In this document: positions 1 through 9,683 of the stretch, one piece after another
Layout of the letters: each line of letters opens with the position of its first letter
Numbering within the stretch: position 1 is the first letter of the stretch
Assembly (NCBI RefSeq): GCF_039541575.1
Contig: NZ_BAABGM010000025.1
Span: 85,324 to 149,323, forward strand
DNA length: 64,000 bases
Source: Fodinibacter luteus
GTDB lineage: Bacteria; Actinomycetota; Actinomycetes; Actinomycetales; Dermatophilaceae
Reading direction: 5' to 3'
Program-made: the position numbers and the translations under genes
The notes under the pieces: model-generated
What the model saw: the letters and a program-made list of their open reading frames with translations, nothing else
Databases searched by the model: none
What the model was told of the DNA's origin: nothing

Positions 1-17
1 TCGGGCGAGGGCAGGCC

Positions 18-1223
18 GTGGTGCGGCAGACTGTCCGGGTGACCACGGAGAGCGATGCCGGCACGGGCCCCCGGGTGCTCGACGTGGGCACCGGTGCGGG
101 GGGGCTCGCGACGGCCGACATGGTGCTCAACATCGGTCCCCAGCACCCGGCGACGCACGGGGTCCTGCGGCTGCGGGTCGTCCTCGACGGCGAGCGGATC
201 ATCTCGGCCGAGCCGGTCGTCGGCTACATGCACCGCGGCGCCGAGAAGCTCTTCGAGGTGCGCGACTACCGGCAGATCACGGTGCTCGCGAACCGCCACG
301 ACTGGCTCTCGGCGTTCGGCAACGAGCTCGGCGTCGTCCTCGGTGTCGAGGCGATGCTCGGGATGGAGGTCCCCGAGCGCGCGGTGTGGCTGCGCACCCT
401 GCTCGCCGAGCTCAACCGGGTGCTGTCACACCTGATGTTCCTCGGCTCCTACCCGCTCGAGCTCGGCGCGATCACGCCGGTGTTCTACGCGTTCCGCGAG
501 CGCGAGGAGCTCCAGGCCGTCATGGAGGAGGCCTCCGGCGGGCGGATGCACTACATGTTCAACCGGGTCGGCGGCCTCAAGGAGGACGTGCCCGCGGGCT
601 GGCTGGGACGGGTCGACGCGGCGGTCGGGTCGGTGCGGCGGCGGCTGCCCGAGCTCGAGTCGCTCGTCGTCGGCAACGAGATCCTCGAGGCCCGCACCCG
701 CGGGGTGGGCGTGCTCGACACGGCGACGTGCGCGGCCTACGGCGTGTCCGGGCCCATCGCCCGCGCGAGCGGGCTCGACCTCGACCTGCGCCGCGACGAC
801 CCCTACCTCGCGTACGGCGTCCTGTTCGCCCCCGGCGGGCCCGGGCGCGTCGTGACCCGGACCGCGGGCGACTGCCTGGCCCGCCTCGAGGTGCTGCTCG
901 AGCAGGTGCACGTCAGCCTCGACCTGGCGCAGGCCTGCCTCGACACCCTCGCGACGCTGCCGGCCGGCCCGGTCAACCAGCGCCTGCCCAAGGTGCTCAA
1001 GGTGCCCGAGGGCGAGCGCTACACGGCGACCGAGAACCCGTTGGGCCTCAACGGGTACCACCTCGTCTCGCGCGGCGAGAAGACCCCGTGGCGGCTCAAG
1101 CTGCGCTCGGCGTCGTTCAACAACGTGCAGGTGCTCTCGCGGGTGCTGCCCGGGTGCCTCGTCGCCGACATGGTCGCCGTGCTCGGGTCGATGTTCTTCG
1201 TCGTCGGCGACGTCGACAAGTAG
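18..1223 (+). CDS. nuoD: NADH-quinone oxidoreductase subunit D (NuoD/49 kDa family)
   Basis: This 401-residue protein belongs to the 49 kDa subunit family of respiratory complex I, which helps form the quinone site in the peripheral arm. About 35 unconserved residues precede the core motif GPQHPATHGVLRL (around residues 40-52). MHRGAEK (71-77), NRVLSHL, and the C-terminal stretch ending GDVDK follow, so the 3' end is complete. It starts with GTG GTG, and either codon could be used. The next gene is convergent only 9 bp away, so no nuoE follows as it would in a full nuo operon. It may be a stand-alone second copy, or the last gene of an operon lying outside the window. Family assignment is firm; assembly into complex I is inferred. 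Confidence 0.9.
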   Translation: MVRQTVRVTTESDAGTGPRVLDVGTGAGGLATADMVLNIGPQHPATHGVLRLRVVLDGERIISAEPVVGYMHRGAEKLFEVRDYRQITVLANRHDWLSAFGNELGVVLGVEAMLGMEVPERAVWLRTLLAELNRVLSHLMFLGSYPLELGAITPVFYAFREREELQAVMEEASGGRMHYMFNRVGGLKEDVPAGWLGRVDAAVGSVRRRLPELESLVVGNEILEARTRGVGVLDTATCAAYGVSGPIARASGLDLDLRRDDPYLAYGVLFAPGGPGRVVTRTAGDCLARLEVLLEQVHVSLDLAQACLDTLATLPAGPVNQRLPKVLKVPEGERYTATENPLGLNGYHLVSRGEKTPWRLKLRSASFNNVQVLSRVLPGCLVADMVAVLGSMFFVVGDVDK

Positions 1224-1232
1224 CCGCCGCCG

Positions 1233-1568
1233 TCAGGGGACGGTCGCCTCCCGCGCCGCGGTGGCGCACAGGCTGTCCGGGTCGGCGTTCGCGAAGGTCG
1301 CGTCGAGGTCGATGTCCTGGTCCGCGGCGACGGTGCCCAGGAGGCGGCACAGGTCCCGCACGTCGGCCTCGGTGGCCGCGGCATCAGAGGACCCGCTGAC
1401 GAACTGGTCGACGGCCTCCCCCGCGGTGCTGGCGGCGGAGCACGACGCGAGCATCGTCAGCACGATGACGACGTTGACCCAGGTCGGCAGCCGGACGATC
1501 GGCGGGCGTGCCGGTGCCGGTGGCGTCGCTCCGGCGGGTGGCGAGGGGGCGGCGGTCGGGTCGGGCAT
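1233..1568 (-). CDS. Small single-pass membrane protein, unknown function
   Basis: This 111-residue protein has a proline/alanine-rich N-terminus of about 27 residues, one hydrophobic segment (about 31-47, ending in an ASCSA stretch) and an acidic C-terminal domain containing two cysteines. I chose the ATG at 1568 because GGAGGGG precedes it; longer readings of the frame upstream are arginine-rich and look non-coding. The hydrophobic segment is not preceded by a lipobox at the N-terminus, so it is more likely an anchor than a lipoprotein signal. No family is recognised. It follows the DUF3180 gene by about 80 bp on the same strand and converges with nuoD. Confidence 0.6.
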   Translation of the reverse strand: MPDPTAAPSPPAGATPPAPARPPIVRLPTWVNVVIVLTMLASCSAASTAGEAVDQFVSGSSDAAATEADVRDLCRLLGTVAADQDIDLDATFANADPDSLCATAAREATVP

Positions 1569-1650
1569 GGGGTCCCCTCCGGAGGGGTGGCAGCGAGGTG
1601 GCGAGGTGGCGCGGTGGCGAGGGCCAGTATCGCGCAGGCCGGCCGGTCGG

Positions 1651-2157
1651 TCAGCGGTGGTGGTCGTCGCGGTCGAGCCGGTCACTCTCGCCGCGCTCCC
1701 CGAGGTCCTCCTCGGGCGGCTCGATGCGGCACCAGCGCTGTGCGACGAGCCCGGCGGCCGACAGCGCGAGCGACGCGACGACGAGTGCGCCGAGTGGCAG
1801 CAGCCGGCCGCGGTTCGCGACGAGCGACAGGTCGGTGAGCACGACGGCGACCTGCCCGGCGTACCAGCCGGCTGCGGCCGCCCCCGTGATCGCCGCGGCC
1901 TGGGCGAGCACGACGACGCGGGCGGCCCGCAACGGGTCGAGGGTGCTCGTCGCGCGACCGGTGAGGTAGCGCCGCACCGGCCGGGCCATCCACAGCACGA
2001 GCCCACCCATGACGACGAGGAGCACCCCGGCGAGCAGCGACGGCCGCGGCACGAGCGACCCGTCGCGGGTGAGGAGCGCGAAGACGGCGAAGCCCAGGAT
2101 GCCGGTCACCGCCGCGACGAGCACGAGGGTGTGGACGCGGATCTCTCGGTGGCGCAT
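1651..2157 (-). CDS. DUF3180 family membrane protein
   Basis: This 168-residue protein has about four hydrophobic helices separated by basic loops and a charged C-terminal tail rich in Asp and Arg. The N-terminus (MRHREIRVHTL) and the helix arrangement match the actinobacterial DUF3180 family, usually found just downstream of folK. Its ATG overlaps the folB-folK stop by one base (TGATG), so it is probably translated by coupling in the folate operon. The function of DUF3180 is unknown; the conserved position hints at a link to folate or membrane biology, but nothing in the sequence shows it. Confidence 0.8.
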   Translation of the reverse strand: MRHREIRVHTLVLVAAVTGILGFAVFALLTRDGSLVPRPSLLAGVLLVVMGGLVLWMARPVRRYLTGRATSTLDPLRAARVVVLAQAAAITGAAAAGWYAGQVAVVLTDLSLVANRGRLLPLGALVVASLALSAAGLVAQRWCRIEPPEEDLGERGESDRLDRDDHHR

Positions 2158-3098
2158 CAGCGCTCGTGTCCTTCGTCGGAGGGGTCGTCGGGGCCGGGTG
2201 CCGTGGCGGGCGCACGGCGCCGGATGCCGTGCCCGGTGGCCCCGGCGAGGTCGCGGACCGCGAGCACCCGGTCGCCGTGGCGGAGCACCGCGGCGGGGTC
2301 GACGTCGGCCCACGGGACGAGGACGAAGCCGCGCGCGTGCGCCCTCGGGTGCGGCAGGGTGAGTGCCGGGTCGGCGGAGACGACGTCGGTGCCGGCGGCG
2401 GGGTCCCCGTACTGGACGAGGTCGAGGTCGAGGGTCCGCGGCCCCCAGCGCACGTCCCGGCTGCGCCCGAACCGGGCCTCGATGCCGTGCAGCGCCTCGA
2501 GGAGGTCCTGCGCTGACAGCGTCGACCGGGCGACGACGACGGCGTTGACGTAGACCGGCTGGTCGGCGGGCCCGCCGACGGGGTCGCTGTCGAACAGCGC
2601 CGACGCGGTGACGTGGGCCAGGCCCGGGGTCGTCTCGAGTGCGGCGACCGCCGCCTCGACGGTGACCTCGGGGGCCTCGCCGTCGCGGGGCAGGTTCGCC
2701 CCGAGCGCGACGACGACCGGCACCGGGGCCGCCGTCTCGCGCGTGCGCACCACGGTGACCGCGACGTCCCCGAAGGGCACGCCGACCGGGGCGTGCGGCT
2801 TGTGGACCGTGACCCGCACCTCCTCGACGCGGCGGTCGCGACGGACGTCCTCGGCGATAACCGTCGCCAGCCGCTCGATGAGGTCGAAGGGCTCCCCCTC
2901 GACCCGGGCGACGACTCCCGCCGCCAGCGCGCCGTAGTCGACGGTGTCGTGCAGGTCGTCGGTGGCCCCGGCGCGGCCGAGGTCGAGCGTGACCTCGACA
3001 TCGATGACGAACTCCTGACCGTCGCGCCGCTCGTGCTCGAAGACGCCGTGGTACCCCGTGGCCCGAACGCCCCGCAGCGAGATCCGGTCGGCGCTCAC
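2157..3098 (-). CDS. folBK: Bifunctional dihydroneopterin aldolase / HPPK (FolB-FolK fusion)
   Basis: This 313-residue fusion carries two consecutive folate-pathway activities. Residues 1-120 are FolB (converts 7,8-dihydroneopterin to 6-hydroxymethyl-dihydropterin; GYHGVFEHER near 15-24, VTVHKPHAPV near 96-105). From about 126 to 290 it is FolK, the pyrophosphokinase (ALGANLPRDG at 131-140, RWGPRTLDLDL at 217-227, LPHPRAHARGF). In many bacteria these are separate proteins; the fusion occurs in some actinomycetes. A proline-rich tail of about 25 residues follows the FolK core. The GTG start overlaps the folP stop (GTGA), so translation is probably coupled. Cytoplasmic. Confidence 0.93.
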   Translation of the reverse strand: MSADRISLRGVRATGYHGVFEHERRDGQEFVIDVEVTLDLGRAGATDDLHDTVDYGALAAGVVARVEGEPFDLIERLATVIAEDVRRDRRVEEVRVTVHKPHAPVGVPFGDVAVTVVRTRETAAPVPVVVALGANLPRDGEAPEVTVEAAVAALETTPGLAHVTASALFDSDPVGGPADQPVYVNAVVVARSTLSAQDLLEALHGIEARFGRSRDVRWGPRTLDLDLVQYGDPAAGTDVVSADPALTLPHPRAHARGFVLVPWADVDPAAVLRHGDRVLAVRDLAGATGHGIRRRAPATAPGPDDPSDEGHER

Positions 3099-3937
3099 GG
3101 CATCCCCCGGCGAGGCTCGCGCAGCGCCTCGACGACGTCGAGGGCGTCGACGGTCGAGGCGACGTCGTGCACCCGGACGCCCCAGGCCCCCAGGCGCGCG
3201 ACGTGCACGGTCGTCGCCGCGGTCGCGACGTCGCGCTCGAGCGGCGCTCGCACGGTCTCCGGGGTGCGACCGACGAGCCCGAGGAAGGCCTTGCGCGAGC
3301 TGCCGACGAGCACGGGGTGACCCAGGGCCACGAGCTCGTCGAGGCGACGGAGCAGCTCCCAGTTGTGCTCGGCGCGCTTGGCGAAGCCCAGGCCCGGGTC
3401 GAGGACGATGTCGGCGGCGGGGATGCCGGCGGCCGTGAGGGCCTCGACGCGCTCGGTGAGCTCTCGCGCGACGTCGGCGACGACGTCGCCGTAGTCGGCC
3501 CGCGACTGCATGTCCCTGCTGTGGCCTCGCCAGTGCATCGCGACGAACGGAACGGCGCGCTCGGCCACGAGGGGCGCCATGTCGGGGTCGGCGAGGCCCC
3601 CGCTCACGTCGTTGACGAGGGTCGCACCGGCATCGAGCGCGGCTGCGGCCACCTCGGCGCGCATCGTGTCGATGCTCACCGGCGCGAGGGCGCTGAGTGC
3701 CTCGACGACGGGGACGACCCGGCGCAGCTCCTCGTCCGTGGCGGGCCGCTCGGCCCCCGGACGGGTCGACTCACCGCCGACGTCGAGGAGGTCCGCCCCC
3801 TGCGCGACGAGCTCACGACCGTGCGCGAGGGCGGCCTCGGGGGTGAACCACGCCCCTCCGTCGCTGAAGGAGTCGGGCGTGACGTTGACGACCCCGATGA
3901 CGAGCGGACGCCCGCCCCTCGGTTCCGGGAGGGTCAC
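3095..3937 (-). CDS. folP: Dihydropteroate synthase
   Basis: This 280-residue TIM-barrel enzyme condenses 6-hydroxymethyl-dihydropterin pyrophosphate with p-aminobenzoate; it is the sulfonamide target. Visible signatures are NVTPDSFSDGG (18-28), GGESTRPGA, NDVSGG, DPGLGFAKR and GSSRKAFLG. I placed the start at the GTG 7 bp after the folE stop because the conserved barrel strand begins about 12 residues later and upstream sequence in frame is shadow. No strong ribosome-binding site is seen, so it probably depends on translation of folE. It sits between folE and folB-folK in one minus-strand operon. Confidence 0.93.
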   Translation of the reverse strand: MTLPEPRGGRPLVIGVVNVTPDSFSDGGAWFTPEAALAHGRELVAQGADLLDVGGESTRPGAERPATDEELRRVVPVVEALSALAPVSIDTMRAEVAAAALDAGATLVNDVSGGLADPDMAPLVAERAVPFVAMHWRGHSRDMQSRADYGDVVADVARELTERVEALTAAGIPAADIVLDPGLGFAKRAEHNWELLRRLDELVALGHPVLVGSSRKAFLGLVGRTPETVRAPLERDVATAATTVHVARLGAWGVRVHDVASTVDALDVVEALREPRRGMP

Positions 3938-3944
3938 CGGGCGG

Positions 3945-4548
3945 TCACCGCTTGCCGCCGAGCAGCAGCGACATCGCCTCGGCGCGGGTCGCCGGGTTGC
4001 GCAGCTGGCCGCGCACGGCGGAGGTGATGGTGCGCGAGCCGGGCTTCTGCACCCCGCGCATCGACATGCACAGGTGCTCGGCCTCGATGACGACGATGAC
4101 GCCCTGCACCCCGAGGTGCTCGACGAGGGCATCGGCCACCTGCGTCGTGATCTGCTCCTGCACCTGGGGCCGGCGGGCGAAGACCTCGACGAGCCGGCCG
4201 AGCTTGCTCAGGCCGGTGACCTTGCCGTCGTCGGAGGGGATGTAGCCGATGTGGGCGACGCCGTGGAAGGGCAGGAGGTGGTGCTCGCACGTGGAGTACA
4301 TCGGGATGTCGCGCACGATGATGAGCTCGTCGTGCTCGATGGAGAACGTCTTCGCCAGCACGTCGGCCGGGTCCTGGCCCATCCCGCCGTACAGCTCGCG
4401 CGCGGCCCGGGCCACCCGGCCCGGGGTGTCGACGAGGCCCTCGCGTTCGGGGTCCTCGCCGATCGCGAGGAGGAACTCGCGCACGGCCGCCTCGGCCCTC
4501 GGGAGGTCGACCGGGGCGAGCGGCCGCTGCGGGTCGACCTCGTCGGGG

Positions 4549-4568
<20 letters not shown>
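3945..4568 (-). CDS. folE: GTP cyclohydrolase I
   Basis: This 207-residue enzyme converts GTP to 7,8-dihydroneopterin triphosphate, the first step of folate synthesis. The zinc ligands expected for the family are present: C94 and H97 in STCEHHLLPFHG, and C167 in EHLCMSMRGV. The QEQIT region and the substrate motif GVQKPGSRTITSA are intact, so this is the classical zinc-dependent type. The GTG start lies 20 bp inside the 3' end of ftsH, so the two are co-transcribed and probably translationally coupled. It leads the block folE-folP-folBK. Identification is secure from motifs and neighbourhood. Confidence 0.95.
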
Positions 4569-6651
<2,083 letters not shown>

Positions 6652-6782
6652 GTGGGTGCGGAGCCGACGCTCCGGTCCTCCTGCTCGTCGTCAGTCGGCC
6701 GCTCGGAGGTCACACCGGGCGGAACGGGTACACGCTAGCAACGCGCCCACCTCGTCCCGTGTTCCGGACGCGGGCGCAGGTG

Positions 6783-6864
6783 CGACGGCATCCGGCGATG
6801 GGACGCGACGGCATCCGGAGGGCGGGACGCCACGGCATCCCGCGTTCCGGACGCCACGGCATCC
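6783..6864. repeat. Four tandem copies of an approximately 24-bp unit containing CGGCATCC
   Basis: In the 230-bp gap between hpt and ftsH, the 11-mer CSACGGCATCC begins at 6783, 6806, 6830 and 6854, a spacing of 23, 24 and 24 bp. The sequence between copies is partly conserved (GGGACGC before the second and third, GGACGC before the fourth). The unit contains the octamer that is abundant throughout the window. The gap also holds the presumed ftsH promoter; TAGCGT on the minus strand at about 6730-6735 is a possible -10. Confidence 0.75.
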
Positions 6865-6883
6865 CCGACGGCGGCGGCCCGCC

Positions 6884-7435
6884 TCAGCTGTACACGTGCG
6901 GGGCGAGCGTGCCGACGACGCGCAGGCCCCGGTAGGCCTCGGCGTAGTCGAGGCCGTAGCCGACGACGAACTCGTTCGGGATGTCGAACCCGACCCACTT
7001 GACGTCGACCTCGACCTTGGCGGCCTCGGGCTTGCGCAGCAGGGTGCAGATCTCGACCGAGGCGGGGCTGCGCGACTCGAGGTTGGACCTGATCCACGAC
7101 AGGGTCAGCCCGGAGTCGACGATGTCCTCGACGATGAGGACGTGGCGGCCGGAGATGTCACCGTCGAGGTCCTTGAGGATGCGCACGACGCCGCTGCTCT
7201 TCGTGCCCGACCCGTACGACGACACGGCCATCCAGTCGACCGGCACGCTCACCGGCAGGGCGCGCATGAGGTCGGCCATGACCATGACCGCCCCCTTGAG
7301 CACGCCCACGAGCAGGAGGTCCTTGCCGTCGTACTCCGTCGCGATCTGCCCGGCGAGCTCGTCGAGCTTGGCGTGGATCTCCTCCTCGGTGATGAGGACT
7401 CGTTCGAGGTCGGATCCCATGTGGGCGGCGTCCAC
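6884..7435 (-). CDS. hpt: Hypoxanthine phosphoribosyltransferase
   Basis: This 183-residue type I phosphoribosyltransferase salvages hypoxanthine (and probably guanine) to nucleotides using PRPP. The PRPP loop is VEDIVDSGLTL (102-112), preceded by the VLKGA loop (45-49) and SYGSGTKSSG (73-82). Length and motifs match bacterial Hpt. The GTG start at 7435 is preceded by AGGAGCAGCA; a second candidate is the ATG five codons downstream (MGSDLERV). It lies between tilS and ftsH on the same strand, the usual actinobacterial and firmicute order tilS-hpt-ftsH. Confidence 0.95.
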   Translation of the reverse strand: MDAAHMGSDLERVLITEEEIHAKLDELAGQIATEYDGKDLLLVGVLKGAVMVMADLMRALPVSVPVDWMAVSSYGSGTKSSGVVRILKDLDGDISGRHVLIVEDIVDSGLTLSWIRSNLESRSPASVEICTLLRKPEAAKVEVDVKWVGFDIPNEFVVGYGLDYAEAYRGLRVVGTLAPHVYS

Positions 7436-7471
7436 TGCTGCTCCTGGTGTGGGGGGCGAGGGCTGCGTGGC

Positions 7472-8464
7472 CTACTCAACCAGAGCGGGGGGACCGATGG
7501 ACACCCGACCGCCGGATCGCCGGACCCGCAGCCCCCCCGGTGCGTGCACGGCGCCCTGCCCGTGCCACGCCGTGAGGAGCCGGTCGCAGGCGTCGGTGTG
7601 CCGGGCCGTCACCTGGCCCGCGGGTGCACCCGCTGCGACGAGGAGGCGGCGCCACACCCGGGTGCGCACCGCTCGGGGCAGGGCGGCGACCGCCTCGACG
7701 GACCACGGGCCGGGCGCGAGGGCGGTGACGGCGGCGTCGGCGAGCGCGTCGAGGTGGTCGGCGTCGTCGCGCAGCTGGGATGCCGTGCGCGCGAGTGCCG
7801 TCGCGACCCCCGGCCCGAGGTCGCGCTCGAGGTCGGCGAGGGCCCTGCGGGCGCGGACCCGCGTGAAGGCGGGGTCGTCGTTCATGGGGTCGTCCCACCA
7901 CGCGAGCCCCTCGGCGGCGGCGGACGCCCGGGCCTGCGCCCGGGTCACCCCGAGGAGGGGACGGCGGTAGCGGCCGCGGGCGGCCGGCATCCCGGCGAGC
8001 GAGCGGGCACCCGCGCCGCGCACGAGCCCGAGGAGCACCTGCTCGGCCTGGTCGTCGAGGGTGTGGCCGAGGAGCACGACGGCAGCCCCGTGCCGGTCGG
8101 CGGCGGCGTCGAGAGCGGCGTAGCGGGCCGAGCGGGCGGCCGCCTCGAGGCCCTCCCCCGCGCCGGCGACCCGGACCGCGACGAGGTCGACGGGCTCGAG
8201 GGACAGCGCACGCAGGGTCTCGGCCGCCCCCGCCGCGACCTCGGCGGACCCCTCCTGGAGGCCGTGGTCGACGACGATCCCCCCGGCACGCAGACCGGCT
8301 GCCGGCGCCTCGAACGCCGTCGCCGCGGCGAGCGCGAGCGAGTCGGCGCCGCCGCTGCACGCGACGAGCACGAGGGCGTCGGGTGGCAGGCCGGCGAGCA
8401 CCGCGCGCACGGCGTGCCGGACCGCCGCCGTCGCGGGGTGGGGTCGACCCCAGCGCCTCTCCAC
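7472..8464 (-). CDS. tilS: tRNA(Ile)-lysidine synthase
   Basis: TilS modifies C34 of tRNA-Ile(CAU) to lysidine so that AUA is read as isoleucine. The 330-residue protein carries the PP-loop SGGADS at residues 37-42, the HTLDDQAEQVLLGLVRG motif and a shortened C-terminal domain, as in other actinobacteria. I chose the GTG at 8464 (VERRWGRPHP) because AAGGATG precedes it and the upstream frame runs through a palindromic element. That palindrome (8481-8550) lies just upstream of the ribosome-binding site and would form a hairpin in the leader if transcribed. Confidence 0.93.
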   Translation of the reverse strand: MERRWGRPHPATAAVRHAVRAVLAGLPPDALVLVACSGGADSLALAAATAFEAPAAGLRAGGIVVDHGLQEGSAEVAAGAAETLRALSLEPVDLVAVRVAGAGEGLEAAARSARYAALDAAADRHGAAVVLLGHTLDDQAEQVLLGLVRGAGARSLAGMPAARGRYRRPLLGVTRAQARASAAAEGLAWWDDPMNDDPAFTRVRARRALADLERDLGPGVATALARTASQLRDDADHLDALADAAVTALAPGPWSVEAVAALPRAVRTRVWRRLLVAAGAPAGQVTARHTDACDRLLTAWHGQGAVHAPGGLRVRRSGGRVSIGPPALVE

Positions 8465-8480
8465 CGCCGCATCCTTGCCG

Positions 8481-8550
8481 ACCTCGTGCGGTTTGCACAC
8501 GGTTCTCACGGGGTCGGTCCTGCGAGAACCGCGTGCAACTCGCACGAGGT
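8481..8550. repeat. Long imperfect palindromic element, copy A
   Basis: The left arm begins ACCTCGTGCG and ends CGGTTCTC (8481-8507). The right arm, read as reverse complement, has the same ends (8524-8550), leaving a 16-bp loop. The two 27-nt arms differ at about three positions. A second element with the same arm ends lies at 21753-21821, so this is a dispersed family rather than a single terminator. It sits immediately upstream of tilS. Confidence 0.8.
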
Positions 8551-8613
8551 GGGATGCCGGGCCGGGGCGAAGCCGGGGCCGGGGCCGGGGCGGGCTCCCA
8601 GGCGGTCAGCGGG

Positions 8614-9654
8614 TCAGCCGTGGACGCGGCGGACCCAGGCGTGCGGGTCCTCGATCTCGCGGGCCATCGGGAGGGTCTCGGGAGAGGTCCAGATCGCGTT
8701 GAAGCCCTCGACGCCCACCCGCTCCTGCACGCCGCGCACGAACACGGCGCCGTCACGGTACTGGCGCATCTTCGCCTCGAGCCCGAGGAGGCGGCGCAGC
8801 ATCCGGTCTGCGGCGCCCACGCCCTTGCGGCGCTGCGTGAACCGCGCCCGGATGTGCGCGACGGTCGGGATGTGCGCGGGCCCGACGTCGTCCATTACGA
8901 CGTCGGCGTGCCCCTCGAGGAGCGACATGATCGCGGTGAGGCCGGCGAGCCGCTCGCGCTGCTCGGGCGTCGTGAAGAGCTCGGTGAGCCCGGCGCTGCC
9001 CTCGCGGAAGACCTCCGGAAGCTTCTCGGTGAGGATGCCGGCCAGCTCGGTGAGCCGCTCGGTGTCGGGTGCGAGGTCGACGGCGAGGCTGCGGGCCTCG
9101 GCGACGAGGTGCTCGCGCAGCCACGGGTTCGCGGTGAACTGCACGCGGTGGGTCTCCTCGTGCATGCACACCCAGGCGCGGAAGTCGGTACGGTCGACCC
9201 CCAGCTCGTCGGCGACGGCGACGATGTTCGGCGCGACGAGCATGAGCGCCGGCGTGCCACCCGGGGCGAGGTCGTACTGCCCGAGCACCTTGCTCGCCAT
9301 GAAGGCGAGGAGGGCACCCGCCTCGGCGCCGGTCACCTTGGACCCGACGGCCTGCACGCCCGGATGCGGCGCCTCCCCCCGCCGCTCGATGATCGCGTCG
9401 AACGTGGGGTCGAGCATCGCGCTCATCGAGTCGGCGTTGACCGCGATCCACGTGGCGCGGTCGACGACGAGGGCGTCCGGGGCGTCGTCGGGCGTGTCGA
9501 GGAGGGCCGTCGCGGCCACCGGCTCCCGGGCGGCCCGGGCGGCGGCCCGGATCGCCGCGACCTCGGCCTCCGCCTCGGCACGCGTGACGGTCGGGCCCGC
9601 GGGCACGAGGGTGCGCCCGGTCGTCTTCGCGAACTCCCAGTCGACGTATCCCAC
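8614..9654 (-). CDS. DUF2342-type zinc-dependent metalloprotease
   Basis: This 346-residue cytoplasmic protein belongs to the actinobacterial family annotated as zinc-dependent protease or coenzyme F420 biosynthesis-associated protein. The motif HEETH (165-169) fits HExxH, and a later GHADVVMDDVG could provide the third ligand. No signal peptide is visible. The GTG start at 9654 (VGYVDWEFA) is preceded by GGAGAGGCAGGACC. It lies between dacB and tilS, 29 bp after dacB, an arrangement common in actinomycetes. Substrate is unknown; the F420 link rests only on family naming, since no F420 genes are nearby. Confidence 0.85.
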   Translation of the reverse strand: MGYVDWEFAKTTGRTLVPAGPTVTRAEAEAEVAAIRAAARAAREPVAATALLDTPDDAPDALVVDRATWIAVNADSMSAMLDPTFDAIIERRGEAPHPGVQAVGSKVTGAEAGALLAFMASKVLGQYDLAPGGTPALMLVAPNIVAVADELGVDRTDFRAWVCMHEETHRVQFTANPWLREHLVAEARSLAVDLAPDTERLTELAGILTEKLPEVFREGSAGLTELFTTPEQRERLAGLTAIMSLLEGHADVVMDDVGPAHIPTVAHIRARFTQRRKGVGAADRMLRRLLGLEAKMRQYRDGAVFVRGVQERVGVEGFNAIWTSPETLPMAREIEDPHAWVRRVHG

Positions 9655-9683
9655 GCAGGTCCTGCCTCTCCGTCGTGCCGCCG

